A stretch of DNA of 41,998 nucleotides from Lachnospiraceae bacterium (GTDB taxonomy: Bacteria; Bacillota; Clostridia; Lachnospirales; Lachnospiraceae), in NCBI GenBank assembly GCA_017633935.1, contig JAGBOJ010000017.1, positions 1-41,998 of the forward strand, given 5' to 3'. Positions 16,538-25,113 of the stretch are shown here, piece after piece (the first letter of the stretch is position 1; each line of letters starts with the position of its first letter). The notes beneath the pieces were generated by a model. The model saw only the letters and a list, made by a program, of their open reading frames with translations. It was not told where the DNA came from and made no database searches. Position numbers and translations under genes: made by a program.

Positions 16538-19049
16538 CGTAAAAGTCCTTCCCGCAATTTATGTCAACCTCAAGCGGTACCTTAAGGTCGGCCGCCCCCA
16601 TCATTTCTTTTCTAAGTATATTTCTTACCGCCTCTTCTTCCCCTGAGGCTGTTTCCACCAAAAGCTCATCATGAACCTGAAGGATAAGCCTTGATGAAAG
16701 CCCTTCTTCTTTTATCGCCCTGTACACGTTTACCATGGCGATCTTCATGATATCCGCTGCGGTTCCCTGTATGGGCATGTTCATGGCAACTCTTTCACCG
16801 AACGACCGCTTCATAAAATTGGAATCCTTAAGCTCGGGTATCGGTCTCCTCCTTCCGAAATAGGTCTCGGCGTAGCCTGTCTTTTTTGCGGATTCCACAA
16901 GTCCGTCAAGATAACTCTTCACACCCGGATATGTCTCAAAATATCTTTCTATGTATTCCTGGGCTTCCTTTCTTGTGATGGAAAGTCCCTGACTTAAGCC
17001 GAACGAGCTTATGCCGTATACTATCCCGAAATTGACGGCCTTGGCATTTCTCCTTTGAAGGGAGGTCACCTCTTCAAGAGGTATGTGGAATACCTGCGAT
17101 GCCGTTATCGCGTGAATATCATTTCCCATACCGTAGGCCTTTATAAGCTTTTCATCACCCGAAAGAGAGGCAAGGATACGCAGCTCTATCTGGGAATAAT
17201 CGGCATCCGTAAACAAATAACCGTCCCTCGGCACGAATACCCGCCTTAACTCCCTTCCTCTTTCACTCCTTATGGGAATGTTCTGCATGTTCGGATTGTC
17301 GGAGCTCAGCCTTCCCGTTGCGGTCACGGTCTGATTAAAGGTGGTATGTATCCTTCCGGTATCATCTATAAAATCCGCAAGAGCATCCGTATAGGTACTC
17401 TTCAGCTTGCTTAATGCCCTGTATTCAAGGATCTTTGATACAATGGGATGGTCTGAGGCAAGCTTTTCCAGAACATCGGCCGCCGTGGAATATCCGGTCT
17501 TGGTCTTTTTCCCGCCGGGCAGCTTAAGCTTTTCAAACAGTATCACCCCTAGCTGCTTCGGTGAATTGATATTAAATTCCTCACCGGCCTCGTCCGTGAT
17601 CTGCTTTTTAAGGGAATCTATCTGCCCCTTAAGCTCGCCCGAATATTTTATGAGCATATCCCTGTCCGCCCTTATCCCTTCGCGCTCCATATCAAAAAGC
17701 ACGAACGCGACAGGCATCTCTATATCATCAAGGAGCTTATCCATTCCCTTTTCCTTAATGCTTGTGTACCTGTCGTCTCCGTATGAATACCCGTAAACGG
17801 CCTGCTCTTTAATATTATTAACGGGTGAATTATCGGGATTCAACGGATTTAAGAGATAATCCATGATCCGCATATCCTTAAGCTTTTTGTTTCCTGTGAT
17901 CCCGGTCACGTAAAGGCTGCCCTTAAGATCGGTGATATAAGTGTTTCCGGGACAGTTTTGTATAGCGGTGTTTATCTTATCTTCAAGGTGATATTCAGGT
18001 GCTTTACCCTTAAGAGCTATCACATAATTTCCGGTATCCACGGAAAGCGCAAGGGATGAGTCGTCAAAGCAAAGCCCTGCCCTTGACGATTTTTCCCATT
18101 CCTTAAAAACCTCATCCGCATCCTGTGCTTCCGATATCTCCTTAAAATCCATTTCAGGCTCTGATGCCTCTGCGATGCTGTCATCAAACCTCTTAAGGAG
18201 ACTCTTAAATTCCAGCTTCTTAAATAAGGCGTAGGCACCGGGATTATAGATATCCTTAAGCCTTGCCTCCTCAATATCATATTCCGTTATCGCAGAGGTA
18301 TTTATGGTGGCAAGCTTCTTTGAAAGCACCGCCATATCAAAATTCTGCTCTAAGGTCTCCCTTATGCTCTTTTTGGTGATCTCGGGTATGTGTTCTTTTA
18401 ATTCCTCTATCGTTCCGTATTTTTCGACAAGCTCCGTTGCAGTCTTCTCTCCTATTTTCGGAACTCCGGGAATATTATCCGAGGAATCCCCCATAAGCGC
18501 CTTTAATTCTATTATGCCCCCGGGAGATACCCTGTATTTATTTAGGACATCCTGAGCATAAAAGTCCTCTACCGTCGTCACGCCCTTTGAGGTATGCGGA
18601 AGCCTGAGCTTTACACTGTCTTCGGTCACAAGCTGCAAAAGATCCCTGTCTCCCGAGATTATCACCGAAGCTATGCCGCTTTTCATGGCTATCCTTGATA
18701 TGGTCCCTATTATATCATCGGCCTCTATCCCCGGCTTTGAAACGATCTTTATATCCATTGCCGAAAGGACTTCCTTTATCACGGGTATCTGTTCCTTAAG
18801 CTCATCCGGCATCGCATGTCTTGTACCCTTGTAAGCCTCATACATCTCATGCCTGAAGGTGGGCGCACTCTCATCAAAGGCTACGGTAAGAAAATCCGGC
18901 TTTTCTTCATCTATCGCCTTTGTCATGATATTTATAAATCCTAAAAGGGCATTTGTATGAAGCCCGGATGAATTTGTCAAAAGAGGCAGTCCGTAATATG
19001 CCCTGTTCATTATGCTGTGCCCGTCGATCAAGAGTATCTTTTCACTCAT
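16527..19049 (-). CDS. polA: DNA polymerase I (without functional 3'-5' exonuclease)
   Basis: 840 residues. Residues 1 to about 290 form the 5'-3' exonuclease (LLIDGHSIMNRAYYGLP, VAFDESAPTFRHE, SGDRDLLQLV, GDSSDNIPGVPKIGEKTA). Residues about 300-450 occupy the place of the proofreading domain but lack its DxE and later acidic residues, as in Bacillus-type enzymes, so proofreading is probably absent. The polymerase domain has motif A DYSQIELRILA (Asp617), motif B RRNAKAVNFGIVYG and motif C QVHDELLVE (Asp794). Role: Okazaki fragment processing and repair. It begins 12 nt after the membrane zf-HC2-like gene, unusual company for polA. Confidence 0.97.
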   Translation of the reverse strand: MSEKILLIDGHSIMNRAYYGLPLLTNSSGLHTNALLGFINIMTKAIDEEKPDFLTVAFDESAPTFRHEMYEAYKGTRHAMPDELKEQIPVIKEVLSAMDIKIVSKPGIEADDIIGTISRIAMKSGIASVIISGDRDLLQLVTEDSVKLRLPHTSKGVTTVEDFYAQDVLNKYRVSPGGIIELKALMGDSSDNIPGVPKIGEKTATELVEKYGTIEELKEHIPEITKKSIRETLEQNFDMAVLSKKLATINTSAITEYDIEEARLKDIYNPGAYALFKKLEFKSLLKRFDDSIAEASEPEMDFKEISEAQDADEVFKEWEKSSRAGLCFDDSSLALSVDTGNYVIALKGKAPEYHLEDKINTAIQNCPGNTYITDLKGSLYVTGITGNKKLKDMRIMDYLLNPLNPDNSPVNNIKEQAVYGYSYGDDRYTSIKEKGMDKLLDDIEMPVAFVLFDMEREGIRADRDMLIKYSGELKGQIDSLKKQITDEAGEEFNINSPKQLGVILFEKLKLPGGKKTKTGYSTAADVLEKLASDHPIVSKILEYRALSKLKSTYTDALADFIDDTGRIHTTFNQTVTATGRLSSDNPNMQNIPIRSERGRELRRVFVPRDGYLFTDADYSQIELRILASLSGDEKLIKAYGMGNDIHAITASQVFHIPLEEVTSLQRRNAKAVNFGIVYGISSFGLSQGLSITRKEAQEYIERYFETYPGVKSYLDGLVESAKKTGYAETYFGRRRPIPELKDSNFMKRSFGERVAMNMPIQGTAADIMKIAMVNVYRAIKEEGLSSRLILQVHDELLVETASGEEEAVRNILRKEMMGAADLKVPLEVDINCGKDFYDAH

Positions 19050-19061
19050 ACCCCTTTTCTC

Positions 19062-19406
19062 CTATCCAAATCTGAATATTAAAAATACGGCTATCGCAAA
19101 CACTATGGCAATGCCCACTATCTGCAGAGCAGTCTTTAGCCTGTCCGCTGTCATTATCCTGTGCTCGGTATGGGATATCAGCTTTTCAAGCTCCACCTTT
19201 AAGTCAAGTGTCTCACCGTTTTCAGCTCTTTTTATACCTTCCGTAAGAAGATAATTTATCTCCATCTCCTCGTTACAGTCCGTACATTTCCTTAAATGAC
19301 CGATCAGCATCCTTGATTTTTCAAGAGAAAGCCTTCCCTCAAGATAATCCGGTATCATCTGCTCGAAATTTTTGCATTCTTTTTTTATTCTTCCGGCATC
19401 TGCCAT
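19062..19406 (-). CDS. zf-HC2-type membrane protein (anti-sigma-like)
   Basis: 114 residues. The N-terminal half resembles the zf-HC2 zinc-binding domain of anti-sigma factors: CKNFEQMIPDYLEGRLS, then HLRKCTDCNEE, giving an H-x3-C-x2-C motif at about residues 36-43. A charged helical linker follows. The C-terminus is a single membrane helix (about 92-112) ending FLIFRFG, a tail-anchor topology with the zinc domain in the cytoplasm. No sigma factor gene is next to it; the neighbours are an 87-residue unknown and polA. The anti-sigma role is therefore only suggested by the domain. Confidence 0.75.
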   Translation of the reverse strand: MADAGRIKKECKNFEQMIPDYLEGRLSLEKSRMLIGHLRKCTDCNEEMEINYLLTEGIKRAENGETLDLKVELEKLISHTEHRIMTADRLKTALQIVGIAIVFAIAVFLIFRFG

Positions 19407-19460
19407 AAAATCCTCTCCGTATCAGAAAGCTGCATCTCCCGGGAACTGTTCATAAAAGGC

Positions 19461-19476
19461 CATATCCCGGGATATG
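19461..19476. repeat. Perfect 16-bp palindrome between the 87-residue gene and the zf-HC2 gene
   Basis: CATATCCCGGGATATG is perfectly self-complementary and begins 2 nt after the stop codon of the 87-residue gene. On the minus strand it extends to GGT...GCC and is followed by TTTTATG, a weak T tract. A second CTCCCGGGA lies about 25 nt away (near 19435-19443). It may be a weak terminator, a stabilising stem or a protein site. Confidence 0.5.
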
Positions 19477-19478
19477 AC

Positions 19479-19742
19479 CTACAACGGGTGTCCCCTTTCT
19501 ATGAGCTCCTCCTCGCAGATCTTTGACACCACACTCTTAAACGAACCTCCTGTATACACCGCCAGAGAGAGATCATCCCTGACCCTCTGCTGTATCATGG
19601 GATAAGGCTTGATCGCTTCAAAAAACTCCCTGTATGTGGCATGCTTCATCTTTCCGTCCACGATTCCCTCATAAACGGTGTCTGCCATGCTTATATTATT
19701 GTCTACCATAAAAAAATTAAGCCAGGTTTCAAAGGATGACAT
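19479..19742 (-). CDS. Small protein of unknown function
   Basis: 87 residues beginning MSSFETWLNFFMVDNNIS and ending EEELIERGHPL. I do not recognise a family. It looks like a compact, mainly helical, mildly acidic cytosolic protein, without a signal peptide, membrane helix or cysteine pair. The start is well supported by AAAGGAGG 5-6 nt upstream. It begins 21 nt after the CheX-receiver gene and precedes the zf-HC2 membrane protein, so it belongs to that small signalling cluster. It could be a partner or adaptor of the receiver protein; this is conjecture from position only. Confidence 0.75.
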   Translation of the reverse strand: MSSFETWLNFFMVDNNISMADTVYEGIVDGKMKHATYREFFEAIKPYPMIQQRVRDDLSLAVYTGGSFKSVVSKICEEELIERGHPL

Positions 19743-19763
19743 CCTATCCTCCTTTTAGGCCGC

Positions 19764-21080
19764 TTATTTTAAGAGCGACCCTATCTCATCTCTAACCGCA
19801 TTCTTATCGAAGGGCTTGGTAAGGAATTTTTCGGCCCCGAGCTTTAAGGCCTCGATTATTTTGTTCTCCTGACCTACCGCTGTGATCATTATGACCTTTG
19901 CCTTTTGATCGTATTCCCTTATCTCTTTAAGAGCCTGCAGCCCGTCTTTTTTCGGCATGGTTATATCAAGCGTGACAAGATCCGGAGACAGACGCTTAAA
20001 TGCCGAAACTCCGTCCTCCCCGTCCTCTGCTTCACCGCAGATCACATATCCCTCATCCTCGAGAAGGTTTTTCAGCACCTGCCTTGACATAGCCGAATCA
20101 TCCACAATAAGTATCCTGCCCTTTCCGTTTCTTAAGTGATCATCCTTATTCTTTTCCACATTTCCCACGACCTGTCCGCCGCCGGCATTTATCTCCTCGT
20201 TTACCGCTATGAAAAGATCGACCTCATTATCCAAAATGAATATGGGCAGTATATATGCATGCCCCTCCACCCTGTGATCCTCGTATTTCTCCTGAGGCAT
20301 GATCTCAAGCTCTATCTTCTCCTCTTTTGAGACCGCAGTGGCAAAAAGACCGCTGGTACAGTTAATAAATTCACCTGCTGCATCTATCACTATCTTCTCG
20401 CTCATACCCTCGATGCTGTCCCCTAAAAAGCCCTCGGCGATACGCTTAAAGCCGCCGAGGCTGTCAGGTGCAAGAAGCCCTGCCAGTACCCTGTACTCCC
20501 TGTCGGCGCTTTCTAAGGTCTGGCATGCAAAGGCCTTATAATCGCAGAACTGTACCTCCCTGACCTTTTCTATATAATAATCGTTGCTGATAAATCTTGT
20601 GAGATTCCTCAGTGCTATCGCCGCTATCTTTTTAACCCAGTCATTATCGCAATCCACATATACCGGCACCAGGTCATCCGTATTGTCATTCTTAAATGCC
20701 GTCATTTCGGAGATGGTAAACCCAAGCTCCTTCTGAAATCCGGTCACAAGGGAGCTGACCCTTGAAAGCGAAAGCCCCGTGTTTTCAACGATCACCTGCA
20801 AAAGCTGCATATACGGGCTTCCCTGCCTTATAAGAAGGCTCTCGATCTGCTTTTCGGAAAGATAGCCCTTTTCTATTGCCAGATCCCCGAATTTTTTATC
20901 CTGCTTAAGCTGAAGTCTGTTTAATTCGTTTGCCTGCTTGGTACTTAGCAGCCCTTCCTCAACGGCAAGCACTCCGAGCCTTGCTCTTACCGCAAAGCGC
21001 TTTGCCATAACCTCCTGCCACTGCTCTTTTGTGACTTCCTTATGCTCTACAAGGTATTTTCCGAATAATTGTGCAAACAT
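19764..21080 (-). CDS. CheX-like phosphatase domain fused to a response-regulator receiver
   Basis: 438 residues from the ATG at 21080, which has GGGGGAG just upstream; a longer TTG start at 21143 overlaps yihY and is less likely. Residues 1-85 form a helical region with two similar segments (LGVLAVEEGLLSTKQ and FGDLAIEKGYLSEKQ). The middle (about 90-300) resembles CheC/CheX/FliY phosphatases, with the ExxN active-site pattern in DAAGEFINCTSG (Glu237, Asn240). The C-terminal receiver has ILIVDDSAMSRQ (Asp327/328), the phospho-acceptor Asp372 in TLDITMP and Lys422 in LTKPF. A phosphatase joined to its own receiver suggests a self-timed phospho-switch. Output is unknown; there is no DNA-binding or enzymatic output domain. 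Confidence 0.85.
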   Translation of the reverse strand: MFAQLFGKYLVEHKEVTKEQWQEVMAKRFAVRARLGVLAVEEGLLSTKQANELNRLQLKQDKKFGDLAIEKGYLSEKQIESLLIRQGSPYMQLLQVIVENTGLSLSRVSSLVTGFQKELGFTISEMTAFKNDNTDDLVPVYVDCDNDWVKKIAAIALRNLTRFISNDYYIEKVREVQFCDYKAFACQTLESADREYRVLAGLLAPDSLGGFKRIAEGFLGDSIEGMSEKIVIDAAGEFINCTSGLFATAVSKEEKIELEIMPQEKYEDHRVEGHAYILPIFILDNEVDLFIAVNEEINAGGGQVVGNVEKNKDDHLRNGKGRILIVDDSAMSRQVLKNLLEDEGYVICGEAEDGEDGVSAFKRLSPDLVTLDITMPKKDGLQALKEIREYDQKAKVIMITAVGQENKIIEALKLGAEKFLTKPFDKNAVRDEIGSLLK

Positions 21081-21139
21081 CTTACTCCCCCGATATACTG
21101 GATATTTGTGAGTCATTATACCACTATACAAAAACCACT

Positions 21140-21979
21140 TCAATTTATTGCATCCAAAAACGGCTTATAGGATTTTTCTGCAATAAATTTATTTATGAAC
21201 GCTCCGACAAAAAACATATACATACAGGCATAAAGCCACATCATCACTACGATTATCGAGGCAGCGGTCCCGTATATACTGAACCCGCCGAAATTTTCAA
21301 AATATATGGAAAAAAAAACCGACAGCACGCTCCACCCCAGTGAGGATATGACGGAGCCCGGAAGCTGTGATCTGTAGGAAACCCTCTTGGCGGGTAAAAA
21401 CCGGTATACGAGCGAAAACACAAATGTCAGTATAAGAAACAGGATGATAAGTCTGAAATTCAGCAGAAATTCAATGAACGGGGTTACTGCCGGACTGAGA
21501 TCCTCGATGAAATTTTTTATCAGTCTTGTAAATACGGTTATCAGTATGATAAGGAGGATTATCACAAGAAAGGCAACTGTATAAAGTGCGGCCAATAGCC
21601 TTACATGAAAATAATTCCTTTTATCCTCAATCCCGTTCATCACATTTACGCCCTTTATGAGCGCCATCATCCCCATCGCACCGGACCATACCGCGATCAG
21701 CGCCGAAAAAGATATAAGGCTTACAGACTCATAATAAGCATCCGCGATCAGCATTACCATTATTTCCCTGGCAAACCCCGGAAGCACGGATACTATCGCC
21801 GCAGTAAGCTCCTCAAGACCTATGGAGGTAAACGGGAGCAGAGAACACATCGTCATCATCATCGGGATCATCGAAAGCACAAAAAAGAATGCCGCGCTTC
21901 CTGCAAACGACATAATGTTTTTTGATTTTATCATATCCGAAAGATCAGTAAAAAGCCTTTTCAGTGTTTTCCAATCCAT
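21140..21979 (-). CDS. YihY/BrkB family integral membrane protein
   Basis: 279 residues with about six membrane helices. Family signatures are the N-terminal SFAGSAAFFFVLSMIPM, the SVLPGFAREIMVML segment, AVWSGAMGMMALIKGVN, and a late LPAKRVSYRSQLPGSVISSLGW followed by IYGTAASIIVVMMWLY. The family was once called ribonuclease BN by mistake; its real role is unresolved (transport or envelope functions are proposed). The start has GAGGTGAAAGG upstream. It follows the gdhA terminator and seems to be the first gene of the long leftward series towards polA, though I see no convincing promoter. Confidence 0.92.
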   Translation of the reverse strand: MDWKTLKRLFTDLSDMIKSKNIMSFAGSAAFFFVLSMIPMMMTMCSLLPFTSIGLEELTAAIVSVLPGFAREIMVMLIADAYYESVSLISFSALIAVWSGAMGMMALIKGVNVMNGIEDKRNYFHVRLLAALYTVAFLVIILLIILITVFTRLIKNFIEDLSPAVTPFIEFLLNFRLIILFLILTFVFSLVYRFLPAKRVSYRSQLPGSVISSLGWSVLSVFFSIYFENFGGFSIYGTAASIIVVMMWLYACMYMFFVGAFINKFIAEKSYKPFLDAIN

Positions 21980-22026
21980 CCTTTCACCTCTGTATCATCT
22001 TATCATCATTCGGATATTTTATAAAG

Positions 22027-22054
22027 AAAAAGACTCCGGAAATTTTCCGGAGCC
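22027..22054 (-). terminator. Terminator after gdhA
   Basis: Minus strand: CTCCGGAAA / TTTCCGGAG, a 9-bp stem written with one loop base (22034-22042 and 22044-22052), followed by TCTTTTTCTTT. It lies 17-45 nt past the gdhA stop and isolates gdhA from yihY. Confidence 0.85.
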
Positions 22055-22070
22055 TTGATCAATATTGTAA

Positions 22071-23432
<1,362 letters not shown>

Positions 23433-23473
23433 TTACGCATCTCTTAATATACGCACTTATGATTATAAACATA

Positions 23474-23522
23474 AAAGGCGTCGGGATTCGGGACATACCT
23501 ATCCCGTCTGCCTGACGCCTTT
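23474..23522 (-). terminator. Hairpin between the SH3b gene and gdhA (terminator or leader attenuator)
   Basis: Arms AAAGGCGTC and GACGCCTTT with inner GG/CC pairs (23474-23485 and 23511-23522) plus a second inner GGGA/TCCC stem. On the minus strand it is followed by TTTTATGTTT, a modest T tract. It can terminate the SH3b gene, but a promoter-like sequence lies upstream of it (23533-23561), so it may instead sit in the gdhA leader. Confidence 0.65.
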
Positions 23523-23532
23523 GTCAACAAAG

Positions 23533-23561
23533 ATAATACAACAGCCTTTAGAATATTTCAA
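23533..23561 (-). promoter_or_regulatory. Candidate gdhA promoter upstream of the leader hairpin
   Basis: On the minus strand TTGAAA (23561-23556), 17-nt spacer, TATTAT (23538-23533): five of six matches in each box. Transcription would begin near 23526 and run directly into the hairpin, about 110 nt before the gdhA start. A separate TATAAT after the hairpin (near 23464-23469) has no fitting -35 box. Confidence 0.55.
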
Positions 23562-23583
23562 GCCTTTTTAAATCTGATTCCGG

Positions 23584-24795
23584 TCAGTTTTTGCTTGCCA
23601 TATCATTTCTGATAAATCCGGACTGTCCGTTATAATCGATCTCATACCATTCACCGGACTCGCCCTTTAATGTATATGTGCTTCCGTTGCTTGCCTTTCC
23701 GAGTATGTCTCCGTCCGTACCCGCCTTATTCCTGACATTTACATCGGACTTTGTGACTGTAATGGTGCCTGCGCCGCCCGTTGCAGCACCCTCTGTACCG
23801 GTCGCACCCGTATCGGTGCTTTCTGCTGTCGTAAGGAAATCCGACCTTATATAAGCGGTGGTATCCTTATATTTTATCTTACTCCAGTTACCCTCTTCGC
23901 CGATTCTCGTAAACGTATCGCCCGCAGCCGACTTGGCTATGATATTGGCATCACTGGAGTCATCTGCCGATGACCTGATCCTGACGGCATCGGTTGTCTT
24001 CACCTGCACCTCAGTGGCAGCAGTCTCAGTACTTGTCGTAGTATCTATAGGCTGACCGCTTGCAAGCTGTGCAGCTACCGCCTCATCAAGCTTTGCGGGA
24101 AGCGCATCCATAAAGGCCTTTAAGGTCTTATCCTGCTCGGCTGCCGCATTATATTCGGAATCCACCTGACTCAAAAGTGCCACAACATCATCCTGTGCCG
24201 CTACTCCCCTTATGTAAGTGGATACGTTTTCAGGCATATCCTCATTGTTGATGTATAAAGAGCCGTCGGTATTCGGACATACATAAAGCGATGAAAGTCC
24301 CGGCGCCCTTGTATCGATATTTACAAATTTGATCTGATAGTATGCAAATACGAGATATGAGCCGTCAATCGGTCCGGGCTTGGTATAGCACCTTATATCA
24401 TCATAGCTTTCTGTATATTTTGCACGTTCAACGATCCTTATCTGCGCCGCATCATCCAATGACGAGCATATCGTTGAAAGAGTCGCTATATCTCCGTTAG
24501 CTATCGCCGTGTAGTATGTATTTACCAGAGCATTGACCTCGGGATAGGCATCCACCTGCAGCCCTTCTGTTGTAAGAGGTATCTCTGCATTCTCGCTTGT
24601 CTGCACATCCTGTGACACATCCACCTGCTCCTGCTGCGGTGTATCCTCCACTGCCTCGGTCTCCTTCTCGTCCTTTTTGTGCCTTCCCGAGAAGATTGCA
24701 AGAACGATCACCAGCACTATGAACAGTATACCGACTATAAAATACTGATAATGTCCAAGGACGAACTCCCTGATATCAAAATTCCTTCTCTTCAT
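23584..24795 (-). CDS. Membrane-anchored protein with two SH3b domains
   Basis: 403 residues. A short cytoplasmic N-terminus and one membrane helix (about 18-36) are followed by an acidic spacer. The region from about 75 to 225 is globular and has an NTF2-like/lumazine-like feel (LVNTYYTAIANGDIATL), but this is uncertain. Two bacterial SH3 (SH3_3) domains follow at about 265-328 and 345-400, each with the R-x-x-(A/S) core (VRIRSSAD, VNVRNKAGTDG) and ending YIRSDF or FIRNDM; such domains usually bind cell wall peptides. A Thr/Gly/Ala-rich linker joins them. No hydrolase domain is seen. It lies downstream of tRNA-Arg with AGGAGG-like GGAGG before the ATG. Confidence 0.85.
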   Translation of the reverse strand: MKRRNFDIREFVLGHYQYFIVGILFIVLVIVLAIFSGRHKKDEKETEAVEDTPQQEQVDVSQDVQTSENAEIPLTTEGLQVDAYPEVNALVNTYYTAIANGDIATLSTICSSLDDAAQIRIVERAKYTESYDDIRCYTKPGPIDGSYLVFAYYQIKFVNIDTRAPGLSSLYVCPNTDGSLYINNEDMPENVSTYIRGVAAQDDVVALLSQVDSEYNAAAEQDKTLKAFMDALPAKLDEAVAAQLASGQPIDTTTSTETAATEVQVKTTDAVRIRSSADDSSDANIIAKSAAGDTFTRIGEEGNWSKIKYKDTTAYIRSDFLTTAESTDTGATGTEGAATGGAGTITVTKSDVNVRNKAGTDGDILGKASNGSTYTLKGESGEWYEIDYNGQSGFIRNDMASKN

Positions 24796-24896
24796 TTTAA
24801 TCCTCCGTCTTCTTTTTAGCGCTTCTTTTCAGCGCCCCGCCTTTATACACATTTATACCTGACTGCCACAGGCGGTCCTATTTACAGGATACCAAC

Positions 24897-24970
24897 TGCG
24901 TTCAAAGGGATTCGAACCCTCGACACCAGGCGTCGGAGGCCTGTGCTCTATCCAGCTGAGCTATGAACGC
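24897..24970 (-). tRNA. tRNA-Arg (anticodon CCG)
   Basis: Read on the minus strand: 7-bp acceptor stem GCGTTCA/TGAACGC, D-arm GCTC...GAGC, anticodon stem CAGGC/GCCTG with loop CTCCGAC giving anticodon CCG, and T-arm with TTCGAAT. The discriminator is A and CCA is not encoded. It reads CGG arginine codons. All stems pair, with a single G-T at the base of the T stem. Confidence 0.96.
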
Positions 24971-25030
24971 ACACAAAGTAATAGCACTTTAATACATTAA
25001 CATAAAACAAAAAAATACGCAACTTTTGTT

Positions 25031-25098
25031 AAAAAACACCGGACCGCAGCTTATATTACGGTTACGGTCCGGTATCCTGACGTTACCGGACCGTAACC
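25031..25098 (-). terminator. Three-armed structure after the DUF5688-like gene: terminator with competing hairpin
   Basis: On the minus strand arm 1 is GGTTACGGTCCGGTA (25098-25084), arm 2 its perfect 15-base complement (25074-25060), and arm 3 CGGTCCGGT (25046-25038) followed by G and six T. Arm 2 can pair with arm 1 (15 bp) or with arm 3 (9 bp), and only the second pairing has a T tract. This resembles an attenuator, lying between the gene and tRNA-Arg. Confidence 0.7.
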
Positions 25099-25113
25099 GC
25101 TTTGATCATGCTC

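Noticed and set aside
24971..25030. Promoter for tRNA-Arg (TTGCGT-17-TAATGT)
   Set aside because: Spacing fits but each box matches consensus at only about three of six positions in an AT-rich stretch, so it is not reported as a feature.
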